Source of the DNA: Ectobius pallidus
Taxonomy: Eukaryota; Arthropoda; Insecta; Blattodea; Ectobiidae
DNA: 64,000 bases
Assembly: GCA_964059195.1 (NCBI GenBank)
Contig: CAXKWD010000015.1
Span: forward strand, 1,736,001-1,800,000
Direction: 5' to 3'
Notes under the pieces: generated by a model
Database searches by the model: none
Told to the model about the DNA's origin: nothing
What the model saw: only the letters and a program-made list of their open reading frames with translations
Program-made: the position numbers and the translations under genes
Shown here: piece by piece, positions 23,501-36,700 of the stretch
How the letters are laid out: each line of letters begins with the position of its first letter
Numbering within the stretch: the stretch's first letter is position 1

Positions 23501-26500
23501 TCTAATTGTTAGGCAGCCAAATTGTCTTTAAAAGTTACATTGCTAGGAAAAGTTACGACTTTGAAAAATGCATTGAAAGGTAAAGGTTTTTTGTCCGAAA
23601 TTGACATTGCTACGCAACAGTATCTTTTTTTAAAAGCTTTTAATAGGTAGCAATATTATGTTTAAGAATAACATTGCTAAGCAACAGATCTTTTTGATGA
23701 CTTTGCTAGGCAACAGTTTCCGGTTTAGACTGGCATGGCTAGGCAAAACTTTCGTGATAGAAAAATTACATTGTTAGGCAGCCAAATTGTATTTAAAAAT
23801 TACATTGCTAGGAAAAAGTTTCACTTTGAAAAATGCATTGAAATGTAAAAGTTTTGTGTCTGAAATTGACATTGCTACGCAACAGTATATTTTTTTAAAC
23901 GTTTATAATATGTAGCAATATTGTGTTTAAAAATGACATTGCTAAGCAACAGTTCTTTTTGACGACATTGCTAGGCAACAGTTTCCGGTTTAAAATGGCA
24001 TTGCTAGGCAACACTTTCGTGTTTTAAAACTCATTGCTAGGCAACAGTATTCTTTCTATTCAAGCAAAATTTACAACCCATGTTTTGCCATTAGCATTTC
24101 ACCGATATTTTCATTGTATGTATTGATCATTGAGGGATTAAAAACTATTCCTTATAGATGACATTGCTAGGCAACAGTTTCGTATTTGGAGATGGCATTG
24201 CTAAGCTACAGTTTCTTGTTCAAGATGTCAATGCTAAGCAACAGTCAGGTGTTTTAAAAACTTCATTGCTAAGCAACAGTTTCCGGTTTAGACTGGCATC
24301 GCTAGGCAACACTTTTGTGATAGAAAAATCTAATTGTTAGGCAGCCAAATTGTCTTTAAAAGTTACATTGCTAGGAAAAGTTACGACTTTGAAAAATGCA
24401 TTGAAAGGTAAAGGTTTTTTGTCCGAAATTGACATTGCTACGCAACAGTATCTTTTTTTAAAAGCTTTTAATAGGTAGCAATATTATGTTTAAGAATGAC
24501 ATTGCTAAGCAACAGATCTTTTTGATGACTTTGCTAGGCAACAGTTTCCGGTTTAGACTGGCATGGCTAGGCAAAACTTTCGTGATAGAAAAATTACATT
24601 GTTAGGCAGCCAAATTGTATTTAAAAATTACATTGCTAGGAAAAAGTTTCACTTTGAAAAATGCATTGAAATGTAAAAGTTTTGTGTCTGAAATTGACAT
24701 TGCTACGCAACAGTATATTTTTTTAAAAGTTTATAATAGGTAGCAATATTGTGTTTAAAAATGACATTGCTAAGCAACAGTTCTTTTTGACGACATTGCT
24801 AGGCAACAGTTCCCGGTTTAAAATGGCATTGCTAGGCAACACTTTCGTGTTTTAAAACTCATTGCTAGGCAACAGTATTCTTTCTATTCAAGCAAAATTT
24901 ACAACCCATGTTTTGCCATTAGCATTTCACCGATATTTTCATTGTATGTATTGATCATTGAGGGATTAAAAACTATTCCTTATAGATGACATTGCTAGGC
25001 AACAGTTTCGTATTTGGAGATGGCATTGCTAAGCTACAGTTCCTTGTTCAAAATGTCAATGCTAAGCAACAGTCAGGTGTTTTAAAAACTTCATTGCTAA
25101 GCAACAGTTTCCGGTTTAGACTGGCATCGCTAGGCAACACTTTTGTGATAGAAAAATCTAATTGTTAGGCAGCCAAATTGTCTTTAAAAGTTACATTGCT
25201 AGGAAAAGTTACGACTTTGAAAAATGCATTGAAAGGTAAAGGATTTTTGGCAGAAATTGACATTGCTACGCAACAGTATCTTTTTTTAAAAGCTTTTAAT
25301 AGGTAGCAATATTATGTTTAAAAATGACATTGCTAAGCAACAGATCTTTTTGATGACATTGCTAGGCAACAGTTTCCGGTTTAGACTGGCATGGCTAGGC
25401 AAAACTTTCGTGATAGAAAAATTACATTGTTAGGCAGCCAAATTGTATTTAAAAATTACATTGCTAGGAAAAAGTTTCACTTTGAAAAATGCATTGAAAT
25501 GTAAAAGTTTTGTGTCTGAAATTGACATTGCTACGCAACAGTATATTTTTTTAAAAGTTTATAATATGTAGCAATATTGTGTTTAAAAATGACATTGCTA
25601 AGCAACAGTTCTTTTTGACGACATTGCTAGGCAAATGTTCCCGGTTTAAAATGGCATTGCTAGGCAACACTTTCGTGTTTTAAAACTCATTGCTAGGCAA
25701 CAGTATTCTTTCTATTCAAGCAAAACTTACAACCCATGTTTTGCCATTAGCATTTCACCGATATTTTCATTGTATGTATTGATCATTGAGGGATTAAAAA
25801 CTATTCCTTATAGATGACATTGCTAGGCAACAGTTTCGTATTTGGAGATGGCATTGCTAAGCTACAGTTCCGTGTTCAAAATGTCAATGCTAAGCAACAG
25901 TCAGGTGTTTTAAAAACTTCATTGCTAAGCAACAGTTTCCGGTTTAGACTGGCATCGCTAGGCAACACTTTTGTGATAGAAAAATCTAATTGTTAGGCAG
26001 CCAAATTGTCTTTAAAAGTTACATTGCTAGGAAAAGTTACGACTTTGAAAAATGCATTGAAATGTAAAGGATTTTTGGCAGAAATTGACATTGCTACGCA
26101 ACAGTATCTTTTTTTAAATCTTTTAATAGGTAGCAATATTATGTTTAAAAATGACATTGCTAAGCAACAGATCTTTTTGATGACATTGCTAGGCAACAGT
26201 TTCCGGTTTAGACTGGCATGGCTAGGCAAAACTTTCGTGATAGAAAAATTACATTGTTAGGCAGCCAAATAGTATTTAAAAATTACATTGCTAGGAAAAA
26301 GTTTCACTTTGAAAAATGCATTGAAATGTAAAAGTTTTGTGTCTGAAATTGACATTGCTACGCAACAGTATATATTTTAAAAGTTTATAATAGGTAGCAA
26401 TATTGTGTTTATAAATGACATTGCTAAGAAAAGTTATTTTTTATGACATTGCTAGGCAACAGTTTCCGGTTTAAAATGGCATTGCTAGGCAACACTTTCG

Positions 26501-26636
26501 TGTTAAAACTCATTGCTAGGCAACAGTATTCTTTCTATTCAAGCAAAATTTACAACCCATGTTTTGCCATTAGCATTTCACCGATATTTTCATTGTATGT
26601 ATTGATCATTGAGGGATTAAAAACTATTCCTTATAG
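17537..26636 (+). repeat. 9,100-bp higher-order unit, eleven monomers
   Basis: Monomers start at 17537, 18363, 19191, 20019, 20846, 21674, 22502, 23330, 24158, 24986 and 25814. The unit begins with the gacattcctagg marker monomer, which recurs exactly 9,100 bp later at 26637. Its inner part, 20019 to about 23.9 kb, matches 6781 to about 10.6 kb at an offset of 13,238. Its beginning matches about 1.6-4.3 kb. It is therefore a mosaic of blocks also seen elsewhere in the array. Confidence 0.85.
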
Positions 26637-29600
26637 ATGACATTCCTAGGCAACAGTTTCGTATTTGGAGATGGCATTGCTAAGCTACAGTTTCTTGTTC
26701 AAAATGTCAATGCTAAGCAACAGTCAGGTGTTTTAAAAACTTCATTGCTAAGCAACAGTTTCCGGTTTAGACTGGCATCGCTAGGCAACACTTTTGTGAT
26801 AGAAAAATTTAATTGTTGGCAGCCAAATTGTCTTTAAAAGTTACATTGCTAGGAAAAGTTACGACTTTGAAAAATGCATTGAAAGGTAAAGGTTTTTTGT
26901 CCGAAATTGACATTGCTACGCAACAGTATCTTTTTTTAAAAGCTTTTAATAGGTAGCAATATTATGTTTAAGAATGACATTGCTAAGCAACAGATCTTTT
27001 TGATGACTTTGCTAGGCAACAGTTTCCGGTTTAGACTGGCATGGCTAGGCAAAACTTTCGTGATAGAAAAATTACATTGTTAGGCAGCCAAATTGTATTT
27101 AAAAATTACATTGCTAGGAAAAAGTTTCACTTTGAAAAATGCATTGAAATGTAAAATTTTGTGTCTGAAATTGACATTGCTACCCAACAGTATATTTTTT
27201 TAAAAGTTTATAATAGGTAGCAATATTGTGTTTAAAAATGACATTGCTAAGCAACAGTTCTTTTTGACGACATTGCTAGGCAACAGTTCCCGGTTTAAAA
27301 TGGCATTGCTAGGCAACACTTTCGTGTTTTAAAACTCATTGCTAGGCAACAGTATTCTTTCTATTCAAGCAAAATTTACAACCCATGTTTTGCCATTAGC
27401 ATTTCACCGATATTTTCATTGTATGTATTGATCATTGAGGGATTAAAAACTATTCCTTATAGATGACATTGCTAGGCAACAGTTTCGTATTTGGAGATGG
27501 CATTGCTAAGCTACAGTTCCTTGTTCAAAATGTCAATGCTAAGCAACAGTCAGGTGTTTTAAAAACTTCATTGCTAAGCAACAGTTTCCGGTTTAGTCTG
27601 GCATCGCTAGGCAACACTTTTGTGATAGAAAAATCTAATTGTTAGGCAGCCAAATTGTCTTTAAAAGTTACATTGCTAGGAAAAGTTACGACTTTGAAAA
27701 ATGCATTGAAAGGTAAAGGTTTTTTGTCCGAAATTGACATTGCTACGCAACAGTATCTTTTTTTAAAAGCTTTTAATAGGTAGCAATATTATGTTTAAGA
27801 ATGACAGTGCTAAGCAACAGATCTTTTTGATGACTTTGCTAGGCAACAGTTTCCGGTTTAGACTGGCATGGCTAGGCAAAACTTTCGTGATAGAAAAATT
27901 ACATTGTTAGGCAGCCAAATTGTATTTAAAAATTACATTGCTAGGAAAAAGTTTCACTTTGAAAAATGCATTGAAATGTAAAAGTTTTGTGTCTGAAATT
28001 GACATTGCTACGCAACAGTATATTTTTTTAAAAGTTTATAATATGTAGCAATATTGTGTTTAAAAATGACATTGCTAAGCAACAGTTCTTTTTGACGACA
28101 TTGCTAGGCAACAGTTCCCGGTTTAAAATGGCATTGCTAGGCAACACTTTCGTGTTTTAAAACTCATTGCTAGGCAACAGTATTCTTTCTATTCAAGCAA
28201 AACTTACAACCCATGTTTTGCCATTAGCATTTCACCGATATTTTCATTGTATGTATTGATCATTGAGGAATTAAAAACTATTCCTTATAGATGACATTGC
28301 TAGGCAACAGTTTCGTATTTGGAGATGGCATTGCTAAGCTACAGTTCCTTGTTCAAAATGTCAATGCTAAGCAACAGTCAGGTGTTTTAAAAACTTCATT
28401 GCTAAGCAACAGTTTCCGGTTTAGACTGGCATCGCTAGGCAACACTTTTGTGATAGAAAAATCTAATTGTTAGGCAGCCAAATTGTCTTTAAAAGTTACA
28501 TTGCTAGGAAAAGTTACGACTTTGAAAAATGCATTGAAAGGTAAAGGATTTTTGGCAGAAATTGACATTGCTACGCAACAGTATCTTTTTTTAAAAGCTT
28601 TTAATAGGTAGCAATATTATGTTTAAAAATGACATTGCTAAGCAACAGATCTTTTTGATGACATTGCTAGGCAACAGTTTCCGGTTTAGACTGGCATGGC
28701 TAGGCAAAACTTTCGTGATAGAAAAATTACATTGTTAGGCAGCCAAATTGTATTTAAAAATTACATTGCTAGGAAAAAGTTTCACTTTGAAAAATGCATT
28801 GAAATGTAAAAGTTTTGTGTCTGAAATTGACATTGCTACGCAACAGTATATTTTTTTAAAAGTTTATAATATGTAGCAATATTGTGTTTAAAAATGACAT
28901 TGCTAAGCAACAGTTCTTTTTGACGACATTGCTAGGCAACAGTTCCCGGTTTAAAATGGCATTGCTAGGCAACACTTTCGTGTTTTAAAACTCATTGCTA
29001 GGCAACAGTATTCTTTCTATTCAAGCAAAACTTACAACCCATGTTTTGCCATTAGCATTTCACCGATATTTTCATTGTATGTATTGATCATTGAGGGATA
29101 AAAACTATTCCTTATAGATGACATTGCTAGGCAACAGTTTCGTATTTGGAGATGGCATTGCTAAGCTACAGTTCCTTGTTCAAAATGTCAATGCTAAGCA
29201 ACAGTCAGGTGTTTTAAAAACTTCAATGTTAAGCAACAGTTTCCGGTTTAGACTGGCATCGCTAGGCAACACTTTTGTGATAGAAAAATCTAATTGTTAG
29301 GCAGCCAAATTGTCTTTAAAAGTTACATTGCTAGGAAAAGTTACGACTTTGAAAAATGCATTGAAATGTAAAGGATTTTTGGCAGAAATTGACATTGCTA
29401 CGCAACAGTATCTTTTTTTAAATCTTTTAATAGGTAGCAATATTATGTTTAAAAATGACATTGCTAAGCAACAGATCTTTTTGATGACATTGCTAGGCAA
29501 CAGTTTCCGGTTTAGACTGGCATGGCTAGGCAAAACTTTCGTGATAGAAAAATTACATTGTTAGGCAGCCAAATAGTATTTAAAAATTACATTGCTAGGA

Positions 29601-29944
29601 AAAAGTTTCACTTTGAAAACTGCATTGAAATGTAAAAGTTTTGTGTCTGAAATTGACATTGTTACGCAACAGTATATTTTTTTAAACGTTTATAATATGT
29701 AGCAATATTGTGTTTAAAAATGACATTGCTAAGCAACAGTTCTTTTTGACGACATTGCTAGGCAACAGTTCCCGGTTTAAAATGGCATTGCTAGGCAACA
29801 CTTTCGTGTTTTAAAACTCATTGCTAGGCAACAGTATTCTTTCTATTCAAGCAAAACTTACAACCCATGTTTTGCCATTAGCATTTCACCGATATTTTCA
29901 TTGTATGTATTGATCATTGAGGGATTAAAAACTATTCCTTATAG
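26637..29944 (+). repeat. Partial second 9,100-bp unit, four monomers
   Basis: Monomers start at 26637, 27463, 28291 and 29118. The first two match 17537 and 18363. The monomer at 28291 keeps the gaggaattaaaaac linker of 19191 upstream, then switches to ccttgttcaaaatg and later ggatttttggcag, the 24986 type. This marks a recombination point at about 28,290-28,345. The monomer at 29118 has a one-base linker loss (gagggataaaaac) and cttcaatgttaagc. Confidence 0.85.
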
Positions 29945-30769
29945 ATGACATTCCTAGGCAACAGTTTCGTATTTGGAGATGGCATTGCTAAGCTACAGTT
30001 TCTTGTTCAAAATGTCAATGCTAAGCAACAGTCAGGTGTTTTAAAAACTTCATTGCTAAGCAACAGTTTCCGGTTTAGACTGGCATCGCTAGGCAACACT
30101 TTTGTGATAGAAAAATTTAATTGTTGGCAGCCAAATTGTCTTTAAAAGTTACATTGCTAGGAAAAGTTACGACTTTGAAAAATGCATTGAAAGGTAAAGG
30201 TTTTTTGTCCGAAATTGACATTGCTACGCAACAGTATCTTTTTTAAAAGCTTTTAATAGGTAGCAATATTATGTTTAAGAATGACATTGCTAAGCAACAG
30301 ATCTTTTTGATGACTTTGCTAGGCAACAGTTTCCGGTTTAGACTGGCATGGCTAGGCAAAACTTTCGTGATAGAAAAATTACATTGTTAGGCAGCCAAAT
30401 TGTATTTAAAAATTACATTGCTAGGAAAAAGTTTCACTTTGAAAAATGCATTGAAATGTAAAATTTGGTGTCTGAAATTGACATTGCTACCCAACAGTAT
30501 ATTTTTTTAAAAGTTTATAATAGGTAGCAATATTGTGTTTAAAAATGACATTGCTAAGCAACAGTTCTTTTTGACGACATTGCTAGGCAACAGTTCCCGG
30601 TTTAAAATGGCATTGCTAGGCAACACTTTCGTGTTTTAAAACTCATTGCTAGGCAACAGTATTCTTTCTATTCAAGCAAAATTTACAACCCATGTTTTGC
30701 CATTAGCATTTCACCGATATTTTCATTGTATGTATTGATCATTGAGGGACTAAAAACTATTCCTTATAG
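29945..30769 (+). repeat. Marker monomer before the 9,667-bp HOR
   Basis: An 825-bp monomer of the gacattcctagg and ttgttggcagcc type, as at 5955, 17537 and 26637, with gaaatgtaaaatttggtg near its end. Its counterpart position in the next HOR copy (39609) is a different type, so the 9,667-bp period begins close to 30770. Confidence 0.85.
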
Positions 30770-33700
30770 ATGACATTGCTAGGCAACAGTTTCGTATTTG
30801 GAGATGGCATTGCTAAGCTACAGTTCCTTGTTCAAAATGTCAATGCTAATCAACAGTCAGGTGTTTTAAAAACTTCATTGCTAAGCAACAGTTTCCGGTT
30901 TAGTCTGGCATCGCTAGGCAACACTTTTGTGATAGAAAAATCTAATTGTTAGGCAGCCAAATTGTCTTTAAAAGTTACATTGCTAGGAAAAGTTACGACT
31001 TTGAAAAATGCATTGAAAGGTAAAGGTTTTTTGTCCGAAATTGACATTGCTCCGCAACAGTATCTTTTTTTAAAAGCTTTTAATAGGTAGCAATATTATG
31101 TTTAAGAATGACAGTGCTAAGCAACAGATCTTTTGATGACTTTGCTAGGCAACAGTTTCCGGTTTAGACTGGCATGGCTAGGCAAAACATTCGTGATAGA
31201 AAAATTACATTGTTAGGCAGCCAAATTGTATTTAAAAATTACATTCCTAGGAAAAAGTTTCACTTTGAAAAATGCATTGAAATGTAAAAGTTTTGTGTCT
31301 GAAATTGACATTGCTACGCAACAGTATATTTTTTTAAAAGTTTATAATATGTAGCAATATTGTGTTTAAAAATGACATTGCTAAGCAACAGTTCTTTTTG
31401 ACGACATTGCTAGGCAACAGTTCCCGGTTTAAAATGGCATTGCTAGGCAACACTTTCGTGTTTTAAAACTCATTGCTAGGCAACAGTATTCTTTCTATTC
31501 AAGCAAAACTTACAACCCATGTTTTGCCATTAGCATTTCACCGATATTTTCATTGTATGTATTGATCATTGAGGGATTAAAAACTATTCCTCATAGATGA
31601 CATTGCTAGGCAACAGTTTCGTATTTGGAGATGGCATTGCTAAGCTACAGTTCCTTGTTCAAAATGTCAATGCTAAGCAACAGTCAGGTGTTTTAAAAAC
31701 TTCATTGCTAAGCAACAGTTTCCGGTTTAGACTGGCATCGCTAGGCAACACTTTTGTGATAGAAAAATCTAATTGTTAGGCAGCCAAATTGTCTTTAAAA
31801 GTTACATTGCTAGGAAAAGTTACGACTTTGAAAAATGCATTGAAAGGTAAAGGTTTTTTGTCCGAAATTGACATTGCTACGCAACAGTATCTTTTTTTAA
31901 AAGCTTTTAATAGGTAGCAATATTATGTTTAAGAATGACATTGCTAAGCAACAGATCTTTTTGATGACTTTGCTAGGCAACAGTTTCCGGTTTAGACTGG
32001 CATGGCTAGGCAAAACTTTCGTGATAGAAAAATTACATTGTTAGGCAGCCAAATTGTATTTAAAAATTACATTGCTAGGAAAAAGTTTCACTTTGAAAAA
32101 TGCATTGAAATGTAAAAGTTTTGTGTCTGAAATTGACATTGCTACGCAACAGTATATTTTTTTAAAAGTTTATAATAGGTAGCAATATTGTGTTTAAAAA
32201 TGACATTGCTAAGCAACAGTTCTTTTTGACGACATTGCTAGGCAACAGTTCCCGGTTTAAAATGGCATTGCTAGGCAACACTTTCGTGTTTTAAAACTCA
32301 TTGCTAGGCAACAGTATTCTTTCTATTCAAGCAAAATTTACAACCCATGTTTTGCCATTAGCATTTCACCGATATTTTCATTGTATGTATTGATCATTGA
32401 GGGATTAAAAACTATTCCTTATAGATGACATTGCTAGGCAACAGTTTCGTATTTGGAGATGGCATTGCTAAGCTACAGTTCCTTGTTCAAAATGTCAATG
32501 CTAAGCAACAGTCAGGTGTTTTAAAAACTTCATTGCTAAGCAACAGTTTCCGGTTTAGACTGGCATCGCTAGGCAACTCTTTTGTGATAGAAAAATCTAA
32601 TTGTTAGGCAGCCAAATTGTCTTTAAAAGTTACATTGCTAGGAAAAGTTACGACTTTGAAAAATGCATTGAAAGGTAAAGGATTTTTGGCAGAAATTGAC
32701 ATTGCTACGCAACAGTATCTTTTTTTAAAAGCTTTTAATAGGTAGGAATATTATGTTTAAAAATGACATTGCTAAGCAACAGATCTTTTTGATGACATTG
32801 CTAGGCAACAGTTTCCGGTTTAGACTGGCATGGCTAGGCAAAACTTTCGTGATAGAAAAATTACATTGTTAGGCAGCCAAATTGTATTTAAAAATTACAT
32901 TGCTAGGAAAAAGTTTCACTTTGAAAAATGCATTGAAATGTAAAAGTTTTGTGTCTGAAATTGACATTGCTACGCAACAGTATATTTTTTTAAAAGTTTA
33001 TAATATGTAGCAATATTGTGTTTAAAAATGACATTGCTAAGCAACAGTTCTTTTTGACGACATTGCTAGGCAACAGTTCCCGGTTTAAAATGGCATTGCT
33101 AGGCAACACTTTCGTGTTTTAAAACTCATTGCTAGGCAACAGTATTCTTTCTATTCAAGCAAAACTTACAACCCATGTTTTGCCATTAGCATTTCACCGA
33201 TATTTTCATTGTATGTATTGATCATTGAGGGATTAAAAACTATTCCTTATAGATGACATTGCTAGGCAACAGTTTCGTATTTGGAGATGGCATTGCTAAG
33301 CTACAGTTCCTTGTTCAAAATGTCAATGCTAAGCAACAGTCAGGTGTTTTAAAAACTTCATTGCTAAGCAACAGTTTCCGGTTTAGACTGGCATCGCTAG
33401 GGAACACTTTTGTGATAGAAAAATCTAATTGTTAGGCAGCCAAATTGTCTTTAAAAGTTACATTGCTAGGAAAAGTTACGACTTTGAAAAATGCATTGAA
33501 ATGTAAAGGATTTTTGGCAGAAACTGACATTGCTACGCAACAGTATCTTTTTTTAAAAGCTTTTAATAGGTAGCAATATTATGTTTAAAAATGACATTGC
33601 TAAGCAACAGATCTTTTTGATGACATTGCTAGGCAACAGTTTCCGGTTTAGACTGGCATGGCTAGGCAAAACTTTCGTGATAGAAAAATTACATTGTTAG

Positions 33701-36700
33701 GCAGCCAAATAGTATTTAAAAATTACATTGCTAGGAAAAAGTTTCACTTTGAAAAATGCATTGAAATGTAAAAGTTTTGTGTCTGAAATTGACATTGCTA
33801 CGCAACAGTATATTTTTTTAAACGTTTATAATATGTAGCAATATTGTGTTTAAAAATGACATTGCTAAGCAACAGTTCTTTTTGACGACATTGCTAGGCA
33901 ACAGTTCCCGGTTTAAAATGGCATTGCTAGGCAACACTTTCGTGTTTTTAAACTCATTGCTAGGCAACAGTATTCTTTCAATTCAAGCAAAACTTACAAC
34001 CCATGTTTTGCCATTAGCATTTCACCGATATTTTCATTGTATGTATTGATCATTGAGGGATTAAAAACTATTCCTTATAGATGACATTGCTAGGCAACAG
34101 TTTCGTATTTGGAGATGGCATTGCTAAGCTACAGTTCCTTGTTCAAGATGTCAATGCTAAGCAACAGTCAGGTGTTTTAAAAACTTCATTGCTAAGCAAC
34201 AGTTTCCGGTTTAGACTGGCATCGCTAGGCAACACTTTTGTGATAGAAAAATCTAATTGTTAGGCAGCCAAATTGTCTTTAAAAGTTACATTGCTAGGAA
34301 AAGTTACGACTTTGAAAAATGCATTGAAATGTAAAAGTTTTGTGTCTGAAATTGACATTGCTACGCAACAGTATATTTTTTTAAAAGTTTATAATAGGTA
34401 GCAATATTGTGTTTAAAAATGACATTGCTAAGCAACAGTTCTTTTTGACGACATTGCTTGGCAACAGTTCCCGGTTTAAAATGGCATTGCTAGGCAACAC
34501 TTTCGTGTTTTAAAACTCATTGCTAGGCAACAGTATTCTTTCTATTCAAGCAAAATTTACAACCCATGTTTTGCCATTAGCATTTCACCGATATTTTCAT
34601 TGTATGTATTGATCATTGAGGGATTAAAACCTATTCCTTATAGATGACATTGCTAGGCAACAGTTTCGTATTTGGAGATGGCATTGCTAAGCTACAGTTC
34701 CTTGTTCAAAATGTCAATGCTAAACAACAGTCAGGTGTTTTAAAAACTTCATTGCTAAGCAACAGTTTCCGGTTTAGACTGGCATCGCTAGGCAACACTT
34801 TTGTGATAGAAAAATTTAATTGTTGGCAGCCAAATTGTCTTTAAAAGTTACATTGCTAGGAAAAGTTACGACTTTGAAAAATGCATTGAAAGGTAAAGGA
34901 TTTTTGTCCGAAATTGACATTGCTACGCAACAGTATCTTTTTTTAAAAGCTTTTAATAGGTAGCAATATTATGTTTAAGAATGACATTGCTAAGCAACAG
35001 ATCTTTTTGATGACTTTGCTAGGCAACAGTTTCCGGTTTAGACTGGCATGGCTAGGCAAAACTTTCGTGATAGAAAAATTACATTGTTAGGCAGCCAAAT
35101 TGTATTTAAAAATTACATTGCTAGGAAAAAGTTTCACTTTGAAAAATGCATTGAAATGTAAAATTTTGTGTCTGAAATTGACATTGCTACCCAACAGTAT
35201 ATTTTTTTAAAAGTTTATAATAGGTAGCAATATTGTGTTTAAAAATGATATTGCTAAGCAACAGTTCTTTTTGACGACATTGCTAGGCAACAGTTCCCGG
35301 TTTAAAATGGCATTGCTAGGCAACACTTTCGTGTTTTAAAACTCATTGCTAGGGAACAGTATTCTTTCTATTCAAGCAAAACTTACAACCCATGTTTTGC
35401 CATTAGCATTTCACCGATATTTTCATTGTATGTATTGATCATTGAGGGATTAAAAACTATTCCTCATAGATGACATTGCTAGGCAACAGTTTCGTATTTG
35501 GAGATGGCATTGCTAAGCTACAGTTCCTTGTTCAAAATGTCAATGCTAAGCAACAGTCAGGTGTTTTAAAAACTTCATTGCTAAGCAACAGTTTCCGGTT
35601 TAGACTGGCATCGCTAGGCAACACTTTTGTGATAGAAAAATCTAATTGTTAGGCAGCCAAATTGTCTTTAAAAGTTACATTGCTAGGAAAAGTTACGACT
35701 TTGAAAAATGCATTGAAATGTAAAGGATTTTTGGCAGAAATTGACATTGCTCCGCAACAGTATCTTTTTTTAAAAGCTTTTAATAGGTAGCAATATTATG
35801 TTTAAAAATGACATTGCTAAGCAACAGATCTTTTTGATGACATTGCTAGGCAACAGTTTCCGGTTTAGACTGGCATGGCTAGGCAAAACTTTCGTGATAG
35901 AAAAATTACATTGTTAGGCAGCCAAATAGTATTTAAAAATTACATTGCTAGGAAAAAGTTTCACTTTGAAAAATGCATTGAAATGTAAAAGTTTTGTGTC
36001 TGAAATTGACATTGCTACGCAACAGTATATTTTTTTAAACGTTTATAATATGTAGCAATATTGTGTTTAAAAATGACATTGCTAAGCAACAGTTCTTTTT
36101 GACGACATTGCTAGGCAACAGTTTCCGGTTTAAAATGGCATTGCTAGGCAACACTTTCGTGTTTTAAAACTCATTGCTAGGCAACAGTATTCTTTCTATT
36201 CAAGCAAAATTTACAACCCATGTTTTGCCATTAGCATTTCACCGATATTTTCATTGTATGTATTGATCATTGAGGGATTAAAAACTATTCCTTATAGATG
36301 ACATTGCTAGGCAACAGTTTCGTATTTGGAGATGGCATTGCTAAGCTACAGTTTCTTGTTCAAGATGTCAATGCTAAGCAACAGTCAGGTGTTTTAAAAA
36401 CTTCATTGCTAAGCAACAGTTTCCGGTTTAGACTGGCATCGCTAGGCAACACTTTTGTGATAGAAAAAACTAATTGTTAGGCAGCCAAATTGTCTTTAAA
36501 AGTTACATTGCTAGGAAAAGTTACGACTTTGAAAAATGCATTGAAAGGTAAAGGTTTTTTGTCCGAAATTGACATTGCTACGCAACAGTATCTTTTTTTA
36601 AAAGCTTTTAATAGGTAGCAATATTATGTTTAAGAATGACATTGCTAAGCAACAGATCTTTTTGATGACTTTGCTAGGCAACAGTTTCCGGTTTAGACTG

